A stretch of DNA of 64,000 nt from Calothrix sp. PCC 6303 (GTDB taxonomy: Bacteria > Cyanobacteriota > Cyanobacteriia > Cyanobacteriales > Nostocaceae). Position numbers and translations under genes: made by a program. Position 1 is the first letter of the stretch; every line of letters starts with the position of its first letter. The notes beneath the pieces were generated by a model. It was not told the DNA's origin. It saw only the letters and a program-made list of their open reading frames with translations, and ran no database searches. Shown here piece after piece: positions 9,038 through 18,195 of this stretch. The DNA lies in the NCBI RefSeq assembly GCF_000317435.1, contig NC_019751.1:5332001-5396000 (forward strand). Direction: 5' to 3'.

Positions 9038-10060
9038 ATGTCCCAGGTATCGCTTCCTAAATCACTCAATCCATCCCTACCCCTGACTGCCCTTGCACCG
9101 ATGCAGGATGTGACAAACCTCTGGTTTATGAAAGTCATTGCCCACTACGGGAGTCCTGACTACTTCTTTACCGAGTATTTTCGCGTCAATGATACCTCAC
9201 GACTTAATCGTGACATTTTGGCATCAATTACTGAAAATGATACAGGTCGCCCTGTTTTTGCTCAAATGATTGGTGAAAGCATTCCCCACTTAGTTAGAAC
9301 AGCAAAGGAACTCTGCCGTCATAATATCGCTGGGGTTGACTTGAATATGGGTTGTCCAGCACCGAGAATTTATCGTAAAAATGTTGGGGGTGGATTGTTA
9401 CGAGAACCGGAAAAAGTGGATTGGATTTTGGGAGAATTACGCAATGCTGTGAGCGATCGCCCTTTGACTGTTAAGATGCGTGTGGGTTTTGAAAATACGG
9501 ACACGTTTTACCAAATTCTAGATATAGTAAACCGCCATAAAATTGACTTACTAAGTTTGCATGGTCGCACCGTCAAAGATATGTACCACGGGACAGTAAA
9601 ATATGATTTGATTGCGGAAGCGGTGAAACGAGTCAATTGTCCAGTGCTTGCCAATGGTAATATTAGCTCGGCGAAAACTGCCCTAGAAGTACTTTCGCAA
9701 ACTGGTGCAGCGGGTGTGATGGTGGGACGTTGGGCAATAGGAAATCCTTGGTTATTTGAGCAAATTCGACAGGCTTTGCGGAAAGAAGCGATCGCGTCTG
9801 TTCCTCTAGCGGAGGTACGCAAGTATATTGATCGTTTATGGCAAACTCCCACAGCCTCAAATATGCCAGAGCGAGCGCGCGTAGGCTACCTTAAAATGTT
9901 CCTTAATTATATTGCTTTGTTAGTTGATCCTGAAGGTGATTTTCTGCGATTGATGCGACAAACCCAGACAGAGATGGAGTTATTTAGCCTTTGCGATCGC
10001 GTTCTTCTGGCAGATAGTACCAAAACTTTAGCCCTATCGCCTTATTTAAGCGATCGCTAG
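9038..10060 (+). CDS. dus: tRNA-dihydrouridine synthase family protein
   Basis: Dus enzymes use FMN and NADPH to reduce uridines in the tRNA D-loop. The ATG at 9038 is chosen because family similarity begins there (LTALAPMQDVTN); an upstream ATG at 8954 would add 28 unrelated residues. Visible motifs are PVFAQMIGE, GVDLNMGCPAPRIYRKNVG, LTVKMRVGF, LSLHGRTVKDMYHG, CPVLANGNI and GVMVGRWAIGNPWLF. These follow the TIM-barrel order of the family, with the phosphate-binding GNI and GR loops near the end. The length of 340 aa is normal. The Dus subtype (A, B or C) is not resolved. Confidence 0.9.
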   Translation: MSQVSLPKSLNPSLPLTALAPMQDVTNLWFMKVIAHYGSPDYFFTEYFRVNDTSRLNRDILASITENDTGRPVFAQMIGESIPHLVRTAKELCRHNIAGVDLNMGCPAPRIYRKNVGGGLLREPEKVDWILGELRNAVSDRPLTVKMRVGFENTDTFYQILDIVNRHKIDLLSLHGRTVKDMYHGTVKYDLIAEAVKRVNCPVLANGNISSAKTALEVLSQTGAAGVMVGRWAIGNPWLFEQIRQALRKEAIASVPLAEVRKYIDRLWQTPTASNMPERARVGYLKMFLNYIALLVDPEGDFLRLMRQTQTEMELFSLCDRVLLADSTKTLALSPYLSDR

Positions 10061-10307
10061 TTTTCTCAGATCCAATTTAAATCAAGCCTAAACTTTAAAC
10101 TTTATCTGCTAGCAAAATCATTTGGTGTTAGTTTACAAAAATAGTCATCAATGAAAGTGAGTTATTCAATATAGTAAAAATAAGAAAACTTAAATAGCGA
10201 ACTATTGCATGAAGTTTCAATATATTACCAAACTGAATCAAGCAATAAATCAGAAACTAAAGTATGAGTACAAGCGTAAAACCTAGTAAATTTAGAGGTT
10301 TAGCAGT

Positions 10308-10460
10308 ATGGAAATTTCTAAAAAGATAGCTAATGCCACACGGTATGTTGTAGAAGCAGCAATGAGAGTTTTTAGCCCTACCGATGATAGATATCCTAAC
10401 ACGGGAGTTCAACCTTTTACAGGTACACCATACAAACATAGCAAGTCGAATCATTGGTAA
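10308..10460 (+). CDS. Small conserved-looking cyanobacterial protein (50 aa)
   Basis: ATG at 10308, stop TAA at 10458-10460, with AGAGGT eight bases before the start. The product begins MEISKKIANATRYVVEAAMR, contains SPTDDRYPNTGVQPFTG and ends NHW. An amphipathic N-terminal helix followed by a Pro/Gly-rich tail resembles a short protein I associate with cyanobacteria, but I cannot name a function. The ribosome-binding site and ordinary codon use support it as a real gene. It stands alone, 247 bp after dus, with a mobile repeat starting 8 bp downstream. Confidence 0.6.
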   Translation: MEISKKIANATRYVVEAAMRVFSPTDDRYPNTGVQPFTGTPYKHSKSNHW

Positions 10461-10468
10461 AACAATAT

Positions 10469-10630
10469 ATAGGAATTCGATTAGATTTATTGTTGGCGTA
10501 GCCTGTGCTTTGCACTTAAAAATTTATACATAGGGTGTGTTATGGCTTTAGGCTAACGCAGCCTCTTTCGGTTTTTGGTGCGTTACACTTCGTGATAACA
10601 CACCCTATTTGTGTTTCATAAATTTTAAAT
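10469..10630 (+). repeat. MITE-like repeat, copy 1 (right end degraded)
   Basis: Begins ATAGGAATTCGATTAGATT, continues through TTGTTGGCGTAGCCTGTGCT and a pair of complementary blocks (AGGGTGTGTTATGGC and GATAACACACCCT), and ends TTTCATAAATTTTAAA. The same architecture recurs at 20431-20591, 22459-22619, 27771-27945 and 28249-28308. In this copy the right terminal inverted repeat has decayed. Confidence 0.75.
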
Positions 10631-10691
10631 GTGTTTTAGCTTATTCTTCGTAAATCCCTTAAGACAACTCCACAAAAAAAGACGATCCAAT

Positions 10692-10754
10692 ATTGTGAGA
10701 TAGGCATCTTGCCTGTTCTTGTATTAGTAGCAGGCAAGATGCCTGCACCACAAT
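10692..10754. terminator. Large hairpin between convergent genes
   Basis: AGGCATCTTGCCTG (10702-10715) is perfectly complementary to CAGGCAAGATGCCT (10731-10744), and ATTGTG/CACAAT extend the symmetry to 10692-10754, with a 15-base loop. It sits downstream of the 50-aa gene and just before the stop of the convergent antiporter gene. It is a good bidirectional terminator candidate, although this motif is also a dispersed cyanobacterial hairpin repeat. Confidence 0.6.
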
Positions 10755-10790
10755 AAGTTTTGGGATATTTTCTTATTTGGAACTCTCTAA

Positions 10791-12083
10791 TCAACTGCAT
10801 TTGGTAAATGGTAAAGTTGTATTTTCATCCTTGCTAATTTTACTTTCATACCAATTCATCAACGGGGTTGAGGTAATTCCATGTATGATTACCGACATAA
10901 CTATAGTTGTGTAAGTGATCCAGGCAATTTGTTCCCCAGCTTTCCCTTCCAAACCATGACCAAAAGCATAGGCTAGATAATATAAAGAACCAACACCACG
11001 AATACCAAACCAGCCTAATAATCCACGAGTTACTAAGTCCATTTTTCTATTACGTGAGTTTGGTAAGCGCTTACCGATTGTACTAATCCAAGCTCCTACA
11101 GGTCGAATTACTAATAACAAAAATACTATAACTACTAAAGATTGGTAAGCGTAATTTACCATAGGCTGAAATAATAATATCGTTCCCAATATTAATATTG
11201 TCCCAACTTCCGATAGTTTCTCAATTTGCTCCACAAATTCTAATTGTTGTAGTGCTTTATCACTATTGTTATAACTACGCTGTATAACTAATCCAGCAAC
11301 AAACACCGCCAAAAATCCATAACCGTTAATAATTTCTGTTAATGAGTAAGTTATCAAAATTGTGCTGATCGCTACAAAATCCTCCATCGTCTCATCAACG
11401 CGACAACGTTTTTGAACTTTATTATCGAACCAAACTACTATTTTAGCAACGACAATTCCCATCACAATGCCAGCCGCGATAGCCCAAATTAAATCAATTG
11501 CAGCCCATTGTTTTAGCCAGTTATTCCAATTATCATCTTTTAAGGCATAAAGACCAAAATAAACAAAGGGAAAAGCTAGAGCATCATTTAAACCACCTTC
11601 AGAAGTTAAACCAAAGCGTAACTCATCTTGATCATTTATATTTGTTAGTTGTACCTCTGATGCCAAAACAGGGTCTGTTGGTGCTAAGATTGCACCTAAT
11701 AAAATAGCTTCTCCCCAATTCATTCCTAAAAATAATTTGCCCACTACAGCTAGCGAAAAAATGGAAATGGGCATCAGAAATACAATTAATCGTTTCGTAA
11801 TATCCCAGTACTTTAAGCTCAGTGGGCGACGAATTTTTAAGCCACAACTAAAGACAGAAATTATCACCACAAGTTCGGTGATTTTTTCTAGAAGTTCAGC
11901 ATTAAATACTCCTTCTTGACGTAATTTAATCAGTCCTAATCCATAAGGTCCTACGAAAATACCTACAATTAGATAGATTAGGGCGAAAGACAGAGGTAAA
12001 CGTGAAATAAAACCTGAAGCTAGTGTAACCAATAGTAAAAGTACACCAATGAAAAGAAGATCGAGGATATAGACATCTACCAT
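10791..12083 (-). CDS. CPA1-family cation:proton antiporter (NhaP type)
   Basis: The 430-aa protein has about 12 hydrophobic segments. The family signatures are GAILAPTDPVLASEVQ in the fifth helix region and EGGLNDALAFPFVYFG, which contains the ND pair of the CPA1 cation site. GLLGWFGIRGVGSLYYLAYA near the end matches the conserved Arg-containing helix. Such proteins exchange Na+, K+ or Li+ for H+ at the plasma or thylakoid membrane. There is no long C-terminal regulatory domain. The start follows family length; the cation is not determinable. Confidence 0.9.
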   Translation of the reverse strand: MVDVYILDLLFIGVLLLLVTLASGFISRLPLSFALIYLIVGIFVGPYGLGLIKLRQEGVFNAELLEKITELVVIISVFSCGLKIRRPLSLKYWDITKRLIVFLMPISIFSLAVVGKLFLGMNWGEAILLGAILAPTDPVLASEVQLTNINDQDELRFGLTSEGGLNDALAFPFVYFGLYALKDDNWNNWLKQWAAIDLIWAIAAGIVMGIVVAKIVVWFDNKVQKRCRVDETMEDFVAISTILITYSLTEIINGYGFLAVFVAGLVIQRSYNNSDKALQQLEFVEQIEKLSEVGTILILGTILLFQPMVNYAYQSLVVIVFLLLVIRPVGAWISTIGKRLPNSRNRKMDLVTRGLLGWFGIRGVGSLYYLAYAFGHGLEGKAGEQIAWITYTTIVMSVIIHGITSTPLMNWYESKISKDENTTLPFTKCS

Positions 12084-12253
12084 GAAGATTTTGGGGATAT
12101 AAGCTTTGTATCGCCAGTATAAAAGCGATAGCTTTGAATGATAAATACCTCATGGTAGATTTTTGCTGAGTATATGAATTAGCTTTATGAGTTAATGGGA
12201 ACATCTAGTTTTGGCAAATAGCCCATCAGCCTACAAGCTTGGTTCTTTGTCAG

Positions 12254-12350
12254 TCTAGTAGAGTTCGGCGTAAATAAAACGACCATCATACTTTGGTAAA
12301 AAGCTTTGCTTGTAAGCTTTTCTACCTTCTGCCTTTTTACTTCTGCCTTC
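12254..12350 (+). repeat. Dispersed repeat within a gene-free gap
   Basis: The 12084-12410 gap contains no gene. From about 12254 it carries CTAGTAGAGTTCGGCGTAAA followed by AAAAAGCTT and a CTTCTGCC-rich tail. The same order of blocks occurs at 14175-14380, and its first part near 20594. A separate match is GTTTTGGCAAATAGCCCATC (about 12211-12230), whose reverse complement is at about 20150-20169. These are degenerate repeats of unknown origin. Confidence 0.5.
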
Positions 12351-12410
12351 ATGTACTAGCGATATATCTCCCCAGTAACTTCCCCCCGCACGCATAAATC
12401 CTACAGCTAT

Positions 12411-13022
12411 TTACCGATGATCCCATTCAAATTCAGCTAAAAGTAGTAAGCATAGTGTCATCAACATCCCTGTAATTATGTAATGCCAACCACCAAAATA
12501 AGGGAGGAGAAAAATACACAAAAAATGTAGAATACTAGCAACCAGTAGAGTACGCGATCGCACAGCTAATCCAGTACATAAATAACCGAATGTACTCAAA
12601 CCTAACCAAATAGGACACAAATTTAATAAAACATCCACCCAACCTAAAAAAACTGCTAAATCAGTTAACCCGATTCCCACCACCATCAATACAACCCAGC
12701 AGTAAAGTATCCAAGTAACCTTTCTGGTGTGTACCCATCTACTAGTCAATAGTACGGTCATCACTGTTCCAAAAGCACTAAGTGCAGACCACATTTGCGC
12801 TTGTAAACTCCAACTAACTGGTGTAAATTGTGCAGTCAAAAACATGGGAACTAAAAGTAAACCCCATAAGATGAAAGCTTGATCAACACGAGTGTAAGAA
12901 CTGGAGTAAAATCGGAATTTGCCGATTTGCCAATTAACTTTTATCAGTCCATCCAAATCATTGATATCAAGAATTTCCTGTTTCCGACGCAAAGGCGGCA
13001 CAGAATAATCAAAAAAACTCAT
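12411..13022 (-). CDS. Unidentified polytopic membrane protein
   Basis: The ATG complementary to 13020-13022 gives a 203-aa protein beginning MSFFDYSVPPLRRKQEI; an upstream in-frame start at 13067 would add 15 residues and is less likely. After a soluble N-terminus of about 55 residues there are roughly six hydrophobic segments, several with Trp near the ends, and a short hydrophilic tail (EFEWDHR). I do not recognise a family. It lies downstream of nothing obvious and is not closely spaced with the antiporter gene, so no function is proposed. Confidence 0.65.
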   Translation of the reverse strand: MSFFDYSVPPLRRKQEILDINDLDGLIKVNWQIGKFRFYSSSYTRVDQAFILWGLLLVPMFLTAQFTPVSWSLQAQMWSALSAFGTVMTVLLTSRWVHTRKVTWILYCWVVLMVVGIGLTDLAVFLGWVDVLLNLCPIWLGLSTFGYLCTGLAVRSRTLLVASILHFLCIFLLPYFGGWHYIITGMLMTLCLLLLAEFEWDHR

Positions 13023-13665
13023 TGTTATACTACGACTGTGAATAATTTTTGTTTTGAAAATGAGCAATTAAATTGTGATAATGAGTATATTTACTAATTA
13101 CCAGTAGTTAAACTAAAATCGTTATTTAAATTATATATCCCTAAGCTGAACTAATAAAATATCAATTTAATTATCGGATATTGGACTCTCGACCTTAAGA
13201 AATTAAACTGGTAATTATTACCTACTAAATCTCGTCTATTTTGATAACCGTAGTTTTGCATCAAAACTTGAGGAGGCATAGCCAGCATTACGGGCTTATG
13301 CTAATCTCCAACAAGCGGCTTTTCTTTGATGCCTTAAGGCTTTACGCATCTACCTTACCTCCTTGTTTAAGGCATTTGAACTGCTTAAAAAACCCCGTGT
13401 TTGATTATGGACGAAGTTGAATCAGATAAAAAGCATCATTTATGACAATGTTACTAGACATAACTTTATTTCCGGTATTAAAACCTAAATAAATAATTAA
13501 AATTATAGTCAAAATAGGAGAGTGATTACTACTAACTATCTCTAGCATCTTAAGCGTGATAACCAATTCCTATAGACTCAAAAAATCAACTTTGATATTC
13601 ACTTGAGTCTTCTAAGCGTAACTCTGTAAAACCAGCAGAAAACAAAAAATTAGGAGCGCCACGAG
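13023..13665. other. Gene-free gap with a diverged dispersed repeat
   Basis: About 640 bp divergent region. From about 13234 it has GTCTATTTTGATAACCGTAG and, further on, CCAACAAGCGGCTTTT and CGCATCTACCTTAC. Similar blocks in the same order occur at about 51711-51824 upstream of the tandem peptidoglycan-binding genes, so the two gaps share a diverged repeat. No coding frame is convincing. Confidence 0.4.
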
Positions 13666-14061
13666 ATGTTTTGGAAATTAGTAATTAGTGCTTTAGTATT
13701 GCCTGCATCTATTGGTTTGAGCAGTGCTACTGCTGAAGCTAGCACCAACACTGAAGTCTCACTTTTAGGTGAAACCCAAAATCACACCAGCCAAAATTTA
13801 GGAGTAGTAGAAGAATCTCCTCAACTAATTGCCACTTACTACAAAAAATGCTCCTACCAACATCGCAGGCACCATGGTGGACACCACCAAAACAGATACA
13901 GACATAATGGTGGACATCGTAAGCACCATGGTGGACATCACCAGAACAGATACAGACATAATGGTGGACATGGCGGACACGGCGGACATCACAACAACAA
14001 CTATGGTGGTGGACATCACAACAACAACTACCAGAACCAAGGCTATTACAATAACTATTAG
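13666..14061 (+). CDS. Secreted His/Gly-rich repeat protein
   Basis: AGGAG lies about nine bases before the ATG. Residues 1-25 form a signal peptide (cleavage likely after AEA). The mature protein has a short Ser/Thr/Glu-containing stretch, the segment QLIATYYKKC, and then a low-complexity tail of His, Gly, Asn, Arg and Tyr. An 18-residue unit, HHGGHHQNRYRHNGGHRK, is tandemly repeated, matching a 54-bp DNA duplication. The density of histidines suggests divalent metal (Zn, Ni, Cu) binding outside the cell, but this is inference. No domain is recognised. Confidence 0.78.
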   Translation: MFWKLVISALVLPASIGLSSATAEASTNTEVSLLGETQNHTSQNLGVVEESPQLIATYYKKCSYQHRRHHGGHHQNRYRHNGGHRKHHGGHHQNRYRHNGGHGGHGGHHNNNYGGGHHNNNYQNQGYYNNY

Positions 14062-14174
14062 AATCTGAAAAATCTAGGAGTTAAGAGTTAAGCCTAGTAC
14101 GTCAAGGCAAAAGGAAAAAATAAGATTTTCCAGACTTTGTTGCTTTTTTGGTGGTTGCCTCATTGATGCTGAAA

Positions 14175-14380
14175 TGTACTAGTACAGCACAGCGGAAATA
14201 AACCTACCATCGTAACCAGACAAAAAGCTTGTTTTATGGGCTTTATTCCTTCTGCGTCTCCGCAGTCGCTACAACGGGGCGGCACGTTTGCGGGATCATC
14301 CGACTCAGCAAAGCTTCCTTGGGAACCTCCGCAACGCGCTGCTCTCTGCCTACTTACTTCTGCCTTTTTCTACTAGTTAA
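14175..14380 (+). repeat. Dispersed repeat in the gap after the His-rich gene
   Basis: The 14062-14477 gap has no gene. It contains AGTACAGCACAGCGGAAATA (14181-14200), then AAAAAGCTT, a CTTCTGCGTCTCCGCAG segment and a second CTTCTGCC block. The order matches the repeat at 12254-12350. Confidence 0.45.
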
Positions 14381-14477
14381 TTCTTTCTCCTTTTTTTACC
14401 TAATTGAGGTGGCTTTTACTACTATCTCGTGATGATTGATTCAATAATTATCAATTTCAAAGCACAAAACAACTGAT

Positions 14478-15179
14478 TTACCTTAATACCTGGTTGAGCC
14501 AAAAAGCTAACATAGCACTTCCTAAAGGAACAGTTAAATTATCAATTCCCAAAAAAGAAAGGGTTTCTAAAGCAGTAGCCACAATTGCCACAATTAAAGA
14601 AATTACCCAAACTTGCCATATATTTCCTTGTATACTAAATAAAATTAAGCTACTGATAACATAGCTAATTAAAGTCATACTTAAAGAGCCTTCCCAACTT
14701 TTTTGCCCGCCAAATAACTGATATTTGTGTTTGCCAAAGCGTCGCCCAATAATTGCTGCAAAACCATCACCCCATGCCATAATCAAAATTCCAAGGGCAG
14801 CATATTGGGGTTTATTTATATACCAGAAAAATCCGACTAAAACTCCAATACTAAAGGCATAAAAGAATGTTCCCAAACTTTTGCGCCCAACACTATTAAT
14901 TCCTGGCAAGATAGGCAATCTGTAAGATATTAAAGTGATAATACTAGCGATCGCAGAAGCGATAATACCGAAAATTGCAGGTATATCCAGCCACCATGCT
15001 AGTAAAATCACATTACCAGTACCAATATGAACAATCTTCCTCACAATTTCGTGGTCAAATTTGTGAGAACGATACACTAACCAGGCAATTAACAGTACCA
15101 GCCCTAGCCAAGCTGTTGTACTCGTAATTTGGATCCATAAAGGATAGCTAGATTTAAAATCGGTAAGTAGACTAATCAA
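14478..15179 (-). CDS. Phytol/dolichol kinase-like membrane protein (VTE5 family)
   Basis: A 233-aa protein with about six to seven hydrophobic helices. Motifs typical of the phytol kinase/dolichol kinase/CDP-alcohol family are VRKIVHIGTGNVI near residue 45, SVGRKSLGTFFYA, MAWGDGFAAIIGRRFG and GQKSWEGSLSMTL, followed by the late ETLSFLGIDNLTVPL block. In cyanobacteria the family member slr1652 phosphorylates phytol released from chlorophyll, with a CTP-type donor, to feed tocopherol and phylloquinone synthesis. That role is plausible here, since phylloquinone genes occur later in the window, but the substrate is inferred. Confidence 0.82.
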   Translation of the reverse strand: MISLLTDFKSSYPLWIQITSTTAWLGLVLLIAWLVYRSHKFDHEIVRKIVHIGTGNVILLAWWLDIPAIFGIIASAIASIITLISYRLPILPGINSVGRKSLGTFFYAFSIGVLVGFFWYINKPQYAALGILIMAWGDGFAAIIGRRFGKHKYQLFGGQKSWEGSLSMTLISYVISSLILFSIQGNIWQVWVISLIVAIVATALETLSFLGIDNLTVPLGSAMLAFWLNQVLR

Positions 15180-15245
15180 TCGACTAATTCAAAATGTAAC
15201 AATAGTTAGGTAGAAATTGATCTTTACTACCAATTTATCGGATAT

Positions 15246-15530
15246 GTGCCACAAACTATGAAAATATTACTAATTTGGTTAATTCGCGGATATCGTTTAT
15301 TTATCTCCCCCTTATTTCTTCCCACTTGCCGCTATCAACCCACTTGTTCTGCTTACGCGATAGAAGCTGTAGAGCGTTTTGGAGCTATCCGTGGTGGTTG
15401 GTTGGCGGTTTGTCGTATATTAAGGTGTCATCCCTTTCATCCTGGTGGTTATGATCCTGTGCCAGAAAGCTTAGTAAGCAAAGGAAAGTGTTCGTGTTGT
15501 GACGAGGAAGAAAAAGCTAACTTAACTTAA
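15246..15530 (+). CDS. yidD: YidD membrane protein insertion efficiency factor
   Basis: The YidD signature is complete: [52 protein letters not shown] and YDPVP. YidD is a small, amphipathic membrane-associated protein that assists the YidC/Sec insertase. The GTG at 15246 gives 94 aa; an in-frame ATG at 15258 gives 90 aa and is equally possible. The short C-terminal tail contains a Cys-rich [11 protein letters not shown] stretch. It is divergent from the phytol kinase-like gene. Confidence 0.92.
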   Translation: MPQTMKILLIWLIRGYRLFISPLFLPTCRYQPTCSAYAIEAVERFGAIRGGWLAVCRILRCHPFHPGGYDPVPESLVSKGKCSCCDEEEKANLT

Positions 15531-15565
15531 AAAACTTGTTTTGAACGGCAAAGTTTTAGGGTACT

Positions 15566-16252
15566 TCAGATATAAGGCGTTATGTCTTCACCACAACCAT
15601 CTGCAAGATAGGAAAGGGCGCGAAAACGTAAGCCTACTAATTGTTCGTATATCGGATTTAGTTTACATAGCGGTGGAATATGGACAATTTTGCGTCCAAA
15701 TAAAACGACATCACGCTCAAATGGACATTGGGAAGGAATCATTTTACATAAAAATCTGGCGACTCTAGGATCTTGAATATCTAGTCCATCGAGCCATTCC
15801 CGTAAAGGATGTAGTGCATCTAGCTGGGGCTTGGTGAGGGCAGTGGAGGAACTAATCGTTTGCAGTTTTGGTTCTTGTTCTGGGTGTTCTAGGGTATGAC
15901 GCAGAGCTTCGAGAATGTTTTCTGGCTGTCCCAATGCTCTACAAAATTGGTGTAGCATATAGTCTTCGCTTTTGCTGTAGATTCCATCTGCGATGGCTAC
16001 CATGACTGCTGTGCGTAAAAAGTTTTCGGCAATCGGTGTCCCAACCCCAAAAACTGTAGCTAATTCCTCTGGTGAAATGTCTTCAAGGGTTTCTAATTGA
16101 GTTCCTGGAGACAATTCCTGTTGAGTGATACTAGCGATTAATTGCTGCTCTTGGGAGTCAAAGTCCCCATCAGCCCAAGCAAGGGCTAGAAGTCCCCTCA
16201 GCCAAGCTGTAATTTGTTGACTAGTGTATGGTGATTGCACAGCATTTTTCAT
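15566..16252 (-). CDS. TerB-like/Mo-dependent nitrogenase C-terminal domain (Mo-nitro_C) protein
   Basis: A 228-aa protein with GGTG before the ATG. Residues 1-125 resemble a helical TerB-like domain: WLRGLLALAWADGDFDSQEQ and, later, VAIADGIYSKSED form its two halves. Residues 145-228 are the Mo-nitro_C domain, with HPLREWLDGLDI, RVARFLCKMIPSQCPFERD, GRKIVHIPPLCKLNPIYEQL and LRFRALSYL. The domain is found in cyanobacteria, many of them nitrogen fixers, but its biochemical role is not established. The Cys and His residues suggest metal contacts, as inference. The gene is convergent with yidD, 35 bp apart. Confidence 0.85.
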   Translation of the reverse strand: MKNAVQSPYTSQQITAWLRGLLALAWADGDFDSQEQQLIASITQQELSPGTQLETLEDISPEELATVFGVGTPIAENFLRTAVMVAIADGIYSKSEDYMLHQFCRALGQPENILEALRHTLEHPEQEPKLQTISSSTALTKPQLDALHPLREWLDGLDIQDPRVARFLCKMIPSQCPFERDVVLFGRKIVHIPPLCKLNPIYEQLVGLRFRALSYLADGCGEDITPYI

Positions 16253-16817
16253 AAATCTTCACCTCAAATTTATTTAAGTCCATAGTACCTTAGGCGACTT
16301 GTTGCACTCTGTTTTCAGAAAACAGTCGTTATCCGTTCATTTGAAAACTATGCGACTAACCGAATGTACTTCTTTTATATATATTTCTTTACTAAATGAA
16401 AATAGTTGATAATAATTTTTAATTATTTTATACATAAAAATGGCATCTTCTCTAGATGAGTTACTTAACACCTTAGACATATTTGAAAAGATAGAATCTA
16501 AATATTTCCGGTAAGAGTGATTTCTTTAAAATTGACCACAGATGTTGAAAAATAGACTTTTAGAAGCAATTAGCCCAGTGCTGCGAAAGCTTTCAGCTAC
16601 TAAAATAATTGCTAACATTCTGCTGTGAAAACTAGAAATTGTATTTGTTTGAACATTAAGATTTAGTTTTTTTTGCTATTATTTTGCAATAAGGTATGAT
16701 ATTTATTGGAGAGATAAAATAATTGTCCACTAGACTAAAATGTGACCTACCTCACAGATAAATACTGATAAATCATTAATTCACAACCGTAAAACACCAT
16801 AAATTAGAGTATTATTT
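16253..16817. other. Gene-free divergent gap
   Basis: About 565 bp, AT-rich. A 24-codon frame at 16440-16514 lacks a ribosome-binding site and is not called. The region should hold promoters for both flanking genes; none could be placed reliably. Confidence 0.4.
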
Positions 16818-17909
16818 ATGTTCAAATTTGGGATTGAACACGAGGTAGCCTTTCTAGACTACACAGGAAAATTTATGGATTTTTCCTGTGTGAAATTCGC
16901 CGATTTTGGTCAGATAATTGAGGCATTACCGGAATATCCAGACGATCATCGGTATTTACATATCGGAGATGCGGGAATTAGGAAAAAAAGATGGTATATA
17001 GAGGGATTTGAGCGATTTGGAGAGTCGGGAGAGACAACCGAATGTGTACCCAAGGGGATAGAAATTAGGACGATAATTCACTCTAGTATTGAAGATGCGA
17101 TCGCAGAATTAAACCAGAGCTATAATTTGTTATCTCAAACGGCTCAAAGTTTCGGATTCTCACCAGTTGTGGTCAGTTTTAACCCCTACCAAACAGCATA
17201 CGAGCCACAACCACCACTGAATATATATGAACAGCGGGAGCTACAGGCAACTCCAGAAGAACAGACAGTTAACATCTACATGGTGACTTACGGACCAGAT
17301 TTAAATATTTCGGTTGCAGATTTACCAACAGCAGCAGTTATCGACATTGGCAAAAAACTGACCTACTACAGCCCCTACATCATACCTTTCAGCTACAGTT
17401 CTCCTTTCTATAATGGTATTTTGTGGGATGGTTTATCAGTGCGGACATTTATTCGTAACGGTAAACGTCCGGCAACGAGAGTATTTGTCAAGAACCAAGA
17501 CGAATTAATTACTAGCGTACCTTCCTTAACAAAAATTGCTCGTATTCCCGCAGAAGTCGGCAGAATTGAATTTAAAGCATTTGATACCTGTAGAGATTTT
17601 TCCCTATATGCAGCTTTACTAACTTTGTTAAAAGGGATGATTTTAGATCAAACTTTACTAGGACGAGCTACAACCCCCGACGCATTACTATTTCAGCTTT
17701 CCGGCAAAGAAGGTTTTGATAACGAAACAATTTATGCGATCGCAACCCAAATTTTAACAGCATCTGAACTCGCACTCGGTAATGACCCCGACATAAATTT
17801 ACTCAAACCCTTAAAAAAATTATTGGAAAAACGGGAAACACCAGCACATCAGATGATTCGTGAATTCCAGTATTCAGGTTCCATCGAAACAACATTAAAA
17901 AATAAGTAA
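16818..17909 (+). CDS. Glutamate-cysteine ligase-like (GCS2/carboxylate-amine ligase) protein
   Basis: A 363-aa protein beginning MFKFGIEHEVAFLD, the N-terminal GxExE-type motif of the GCS2 family. Other matches are GIEIRTIIHSSIEDAI, a substrate-channel region VSFNPYQ, PYIIPFSYSSPFYNG and EVGRIEFKAFDTCRDF near residue 250. GCS2 enzymes form amide bonds with ATP, classically gamma-glutamylcysteine, the first step of glutathione synthesis. Cyanobacterial genomes often have more than one GCS2-like protein, so this could act on another amine. No neighbour clarifies the substrate. Confidence 0.75.
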   Translation: MFKFGIEHEVAFLDYTGKFMDFSCVKFADFGQIIEALPEYPDDHRYLHIGDAGIRKKRWYIEGFERFGESGETTECVPKGIEIRTIIHSSIEDAIAELNQSYNLLSQTAQSFGFSPVVVSFNPYQTAYEPQPPLNIYEQRELQATPEEQTVNIYMVTYGPDLNISVADLPTAAVIDIGKKLTYYSPYIIPFSYSSPFYNGILWDGLSVRTFIRNGKRPATRVFVKNQDELITSVPSLTKIARIPAEVGRIEFKAFDTCRDFSLYAALLTLLKGMILDQTLLGRATTPDALLFQLSGKEGFDNETIYAIATQILTASELALGNDPDINLLKPLKKLLEKRETPAHQMIREFQYSGSIETTLKNK

Positions 17910-18195
17910 TGAGTAATAAGTCTGTTTTGTAACGGAGAGAAGTTGACGCTGAGATATTCTTCCCGCCAAACTAAGCCATAGAAAAGCAGTCTGCGTCTAG
18001 GCTGTTGACTCTGTGCCTTTTTACAGTGTATGGTTTAATGCACTTTTGATGTCGTCATAATCCCCCGAAAACAAGATTTTTCGTTTTGATAGTGTAGATT
18101 GACCAAAAACTTCAGTCTGAATTATTAGAATTATTGCGGGGTGGATATCCTTGTCTGCCCTAATAGATAATTTAGGTGCTTTTTAGGTTAAACCG

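Noticed and set aside
8797-9138. 113-codon minus-strand frame overlapping the dus start
   Set aside because: It overlaps the conserved dus N-terminus, has no family resemblance and spans a dispersed repeat.
13825-14068. Additional frames of Val/Met or Thr/Asp repeats across the His-rich gene
   Set aside because: They are alternative-frame readings of the 54-bp repeat. The His-rich frame has the ribosome-binding site and signal peptide.
16440-16514. 24-codon frame beginning MASSLDELLNTLDIF
   Set aside because: No ribosome-binding site and no recognisable relatives; too short to support.
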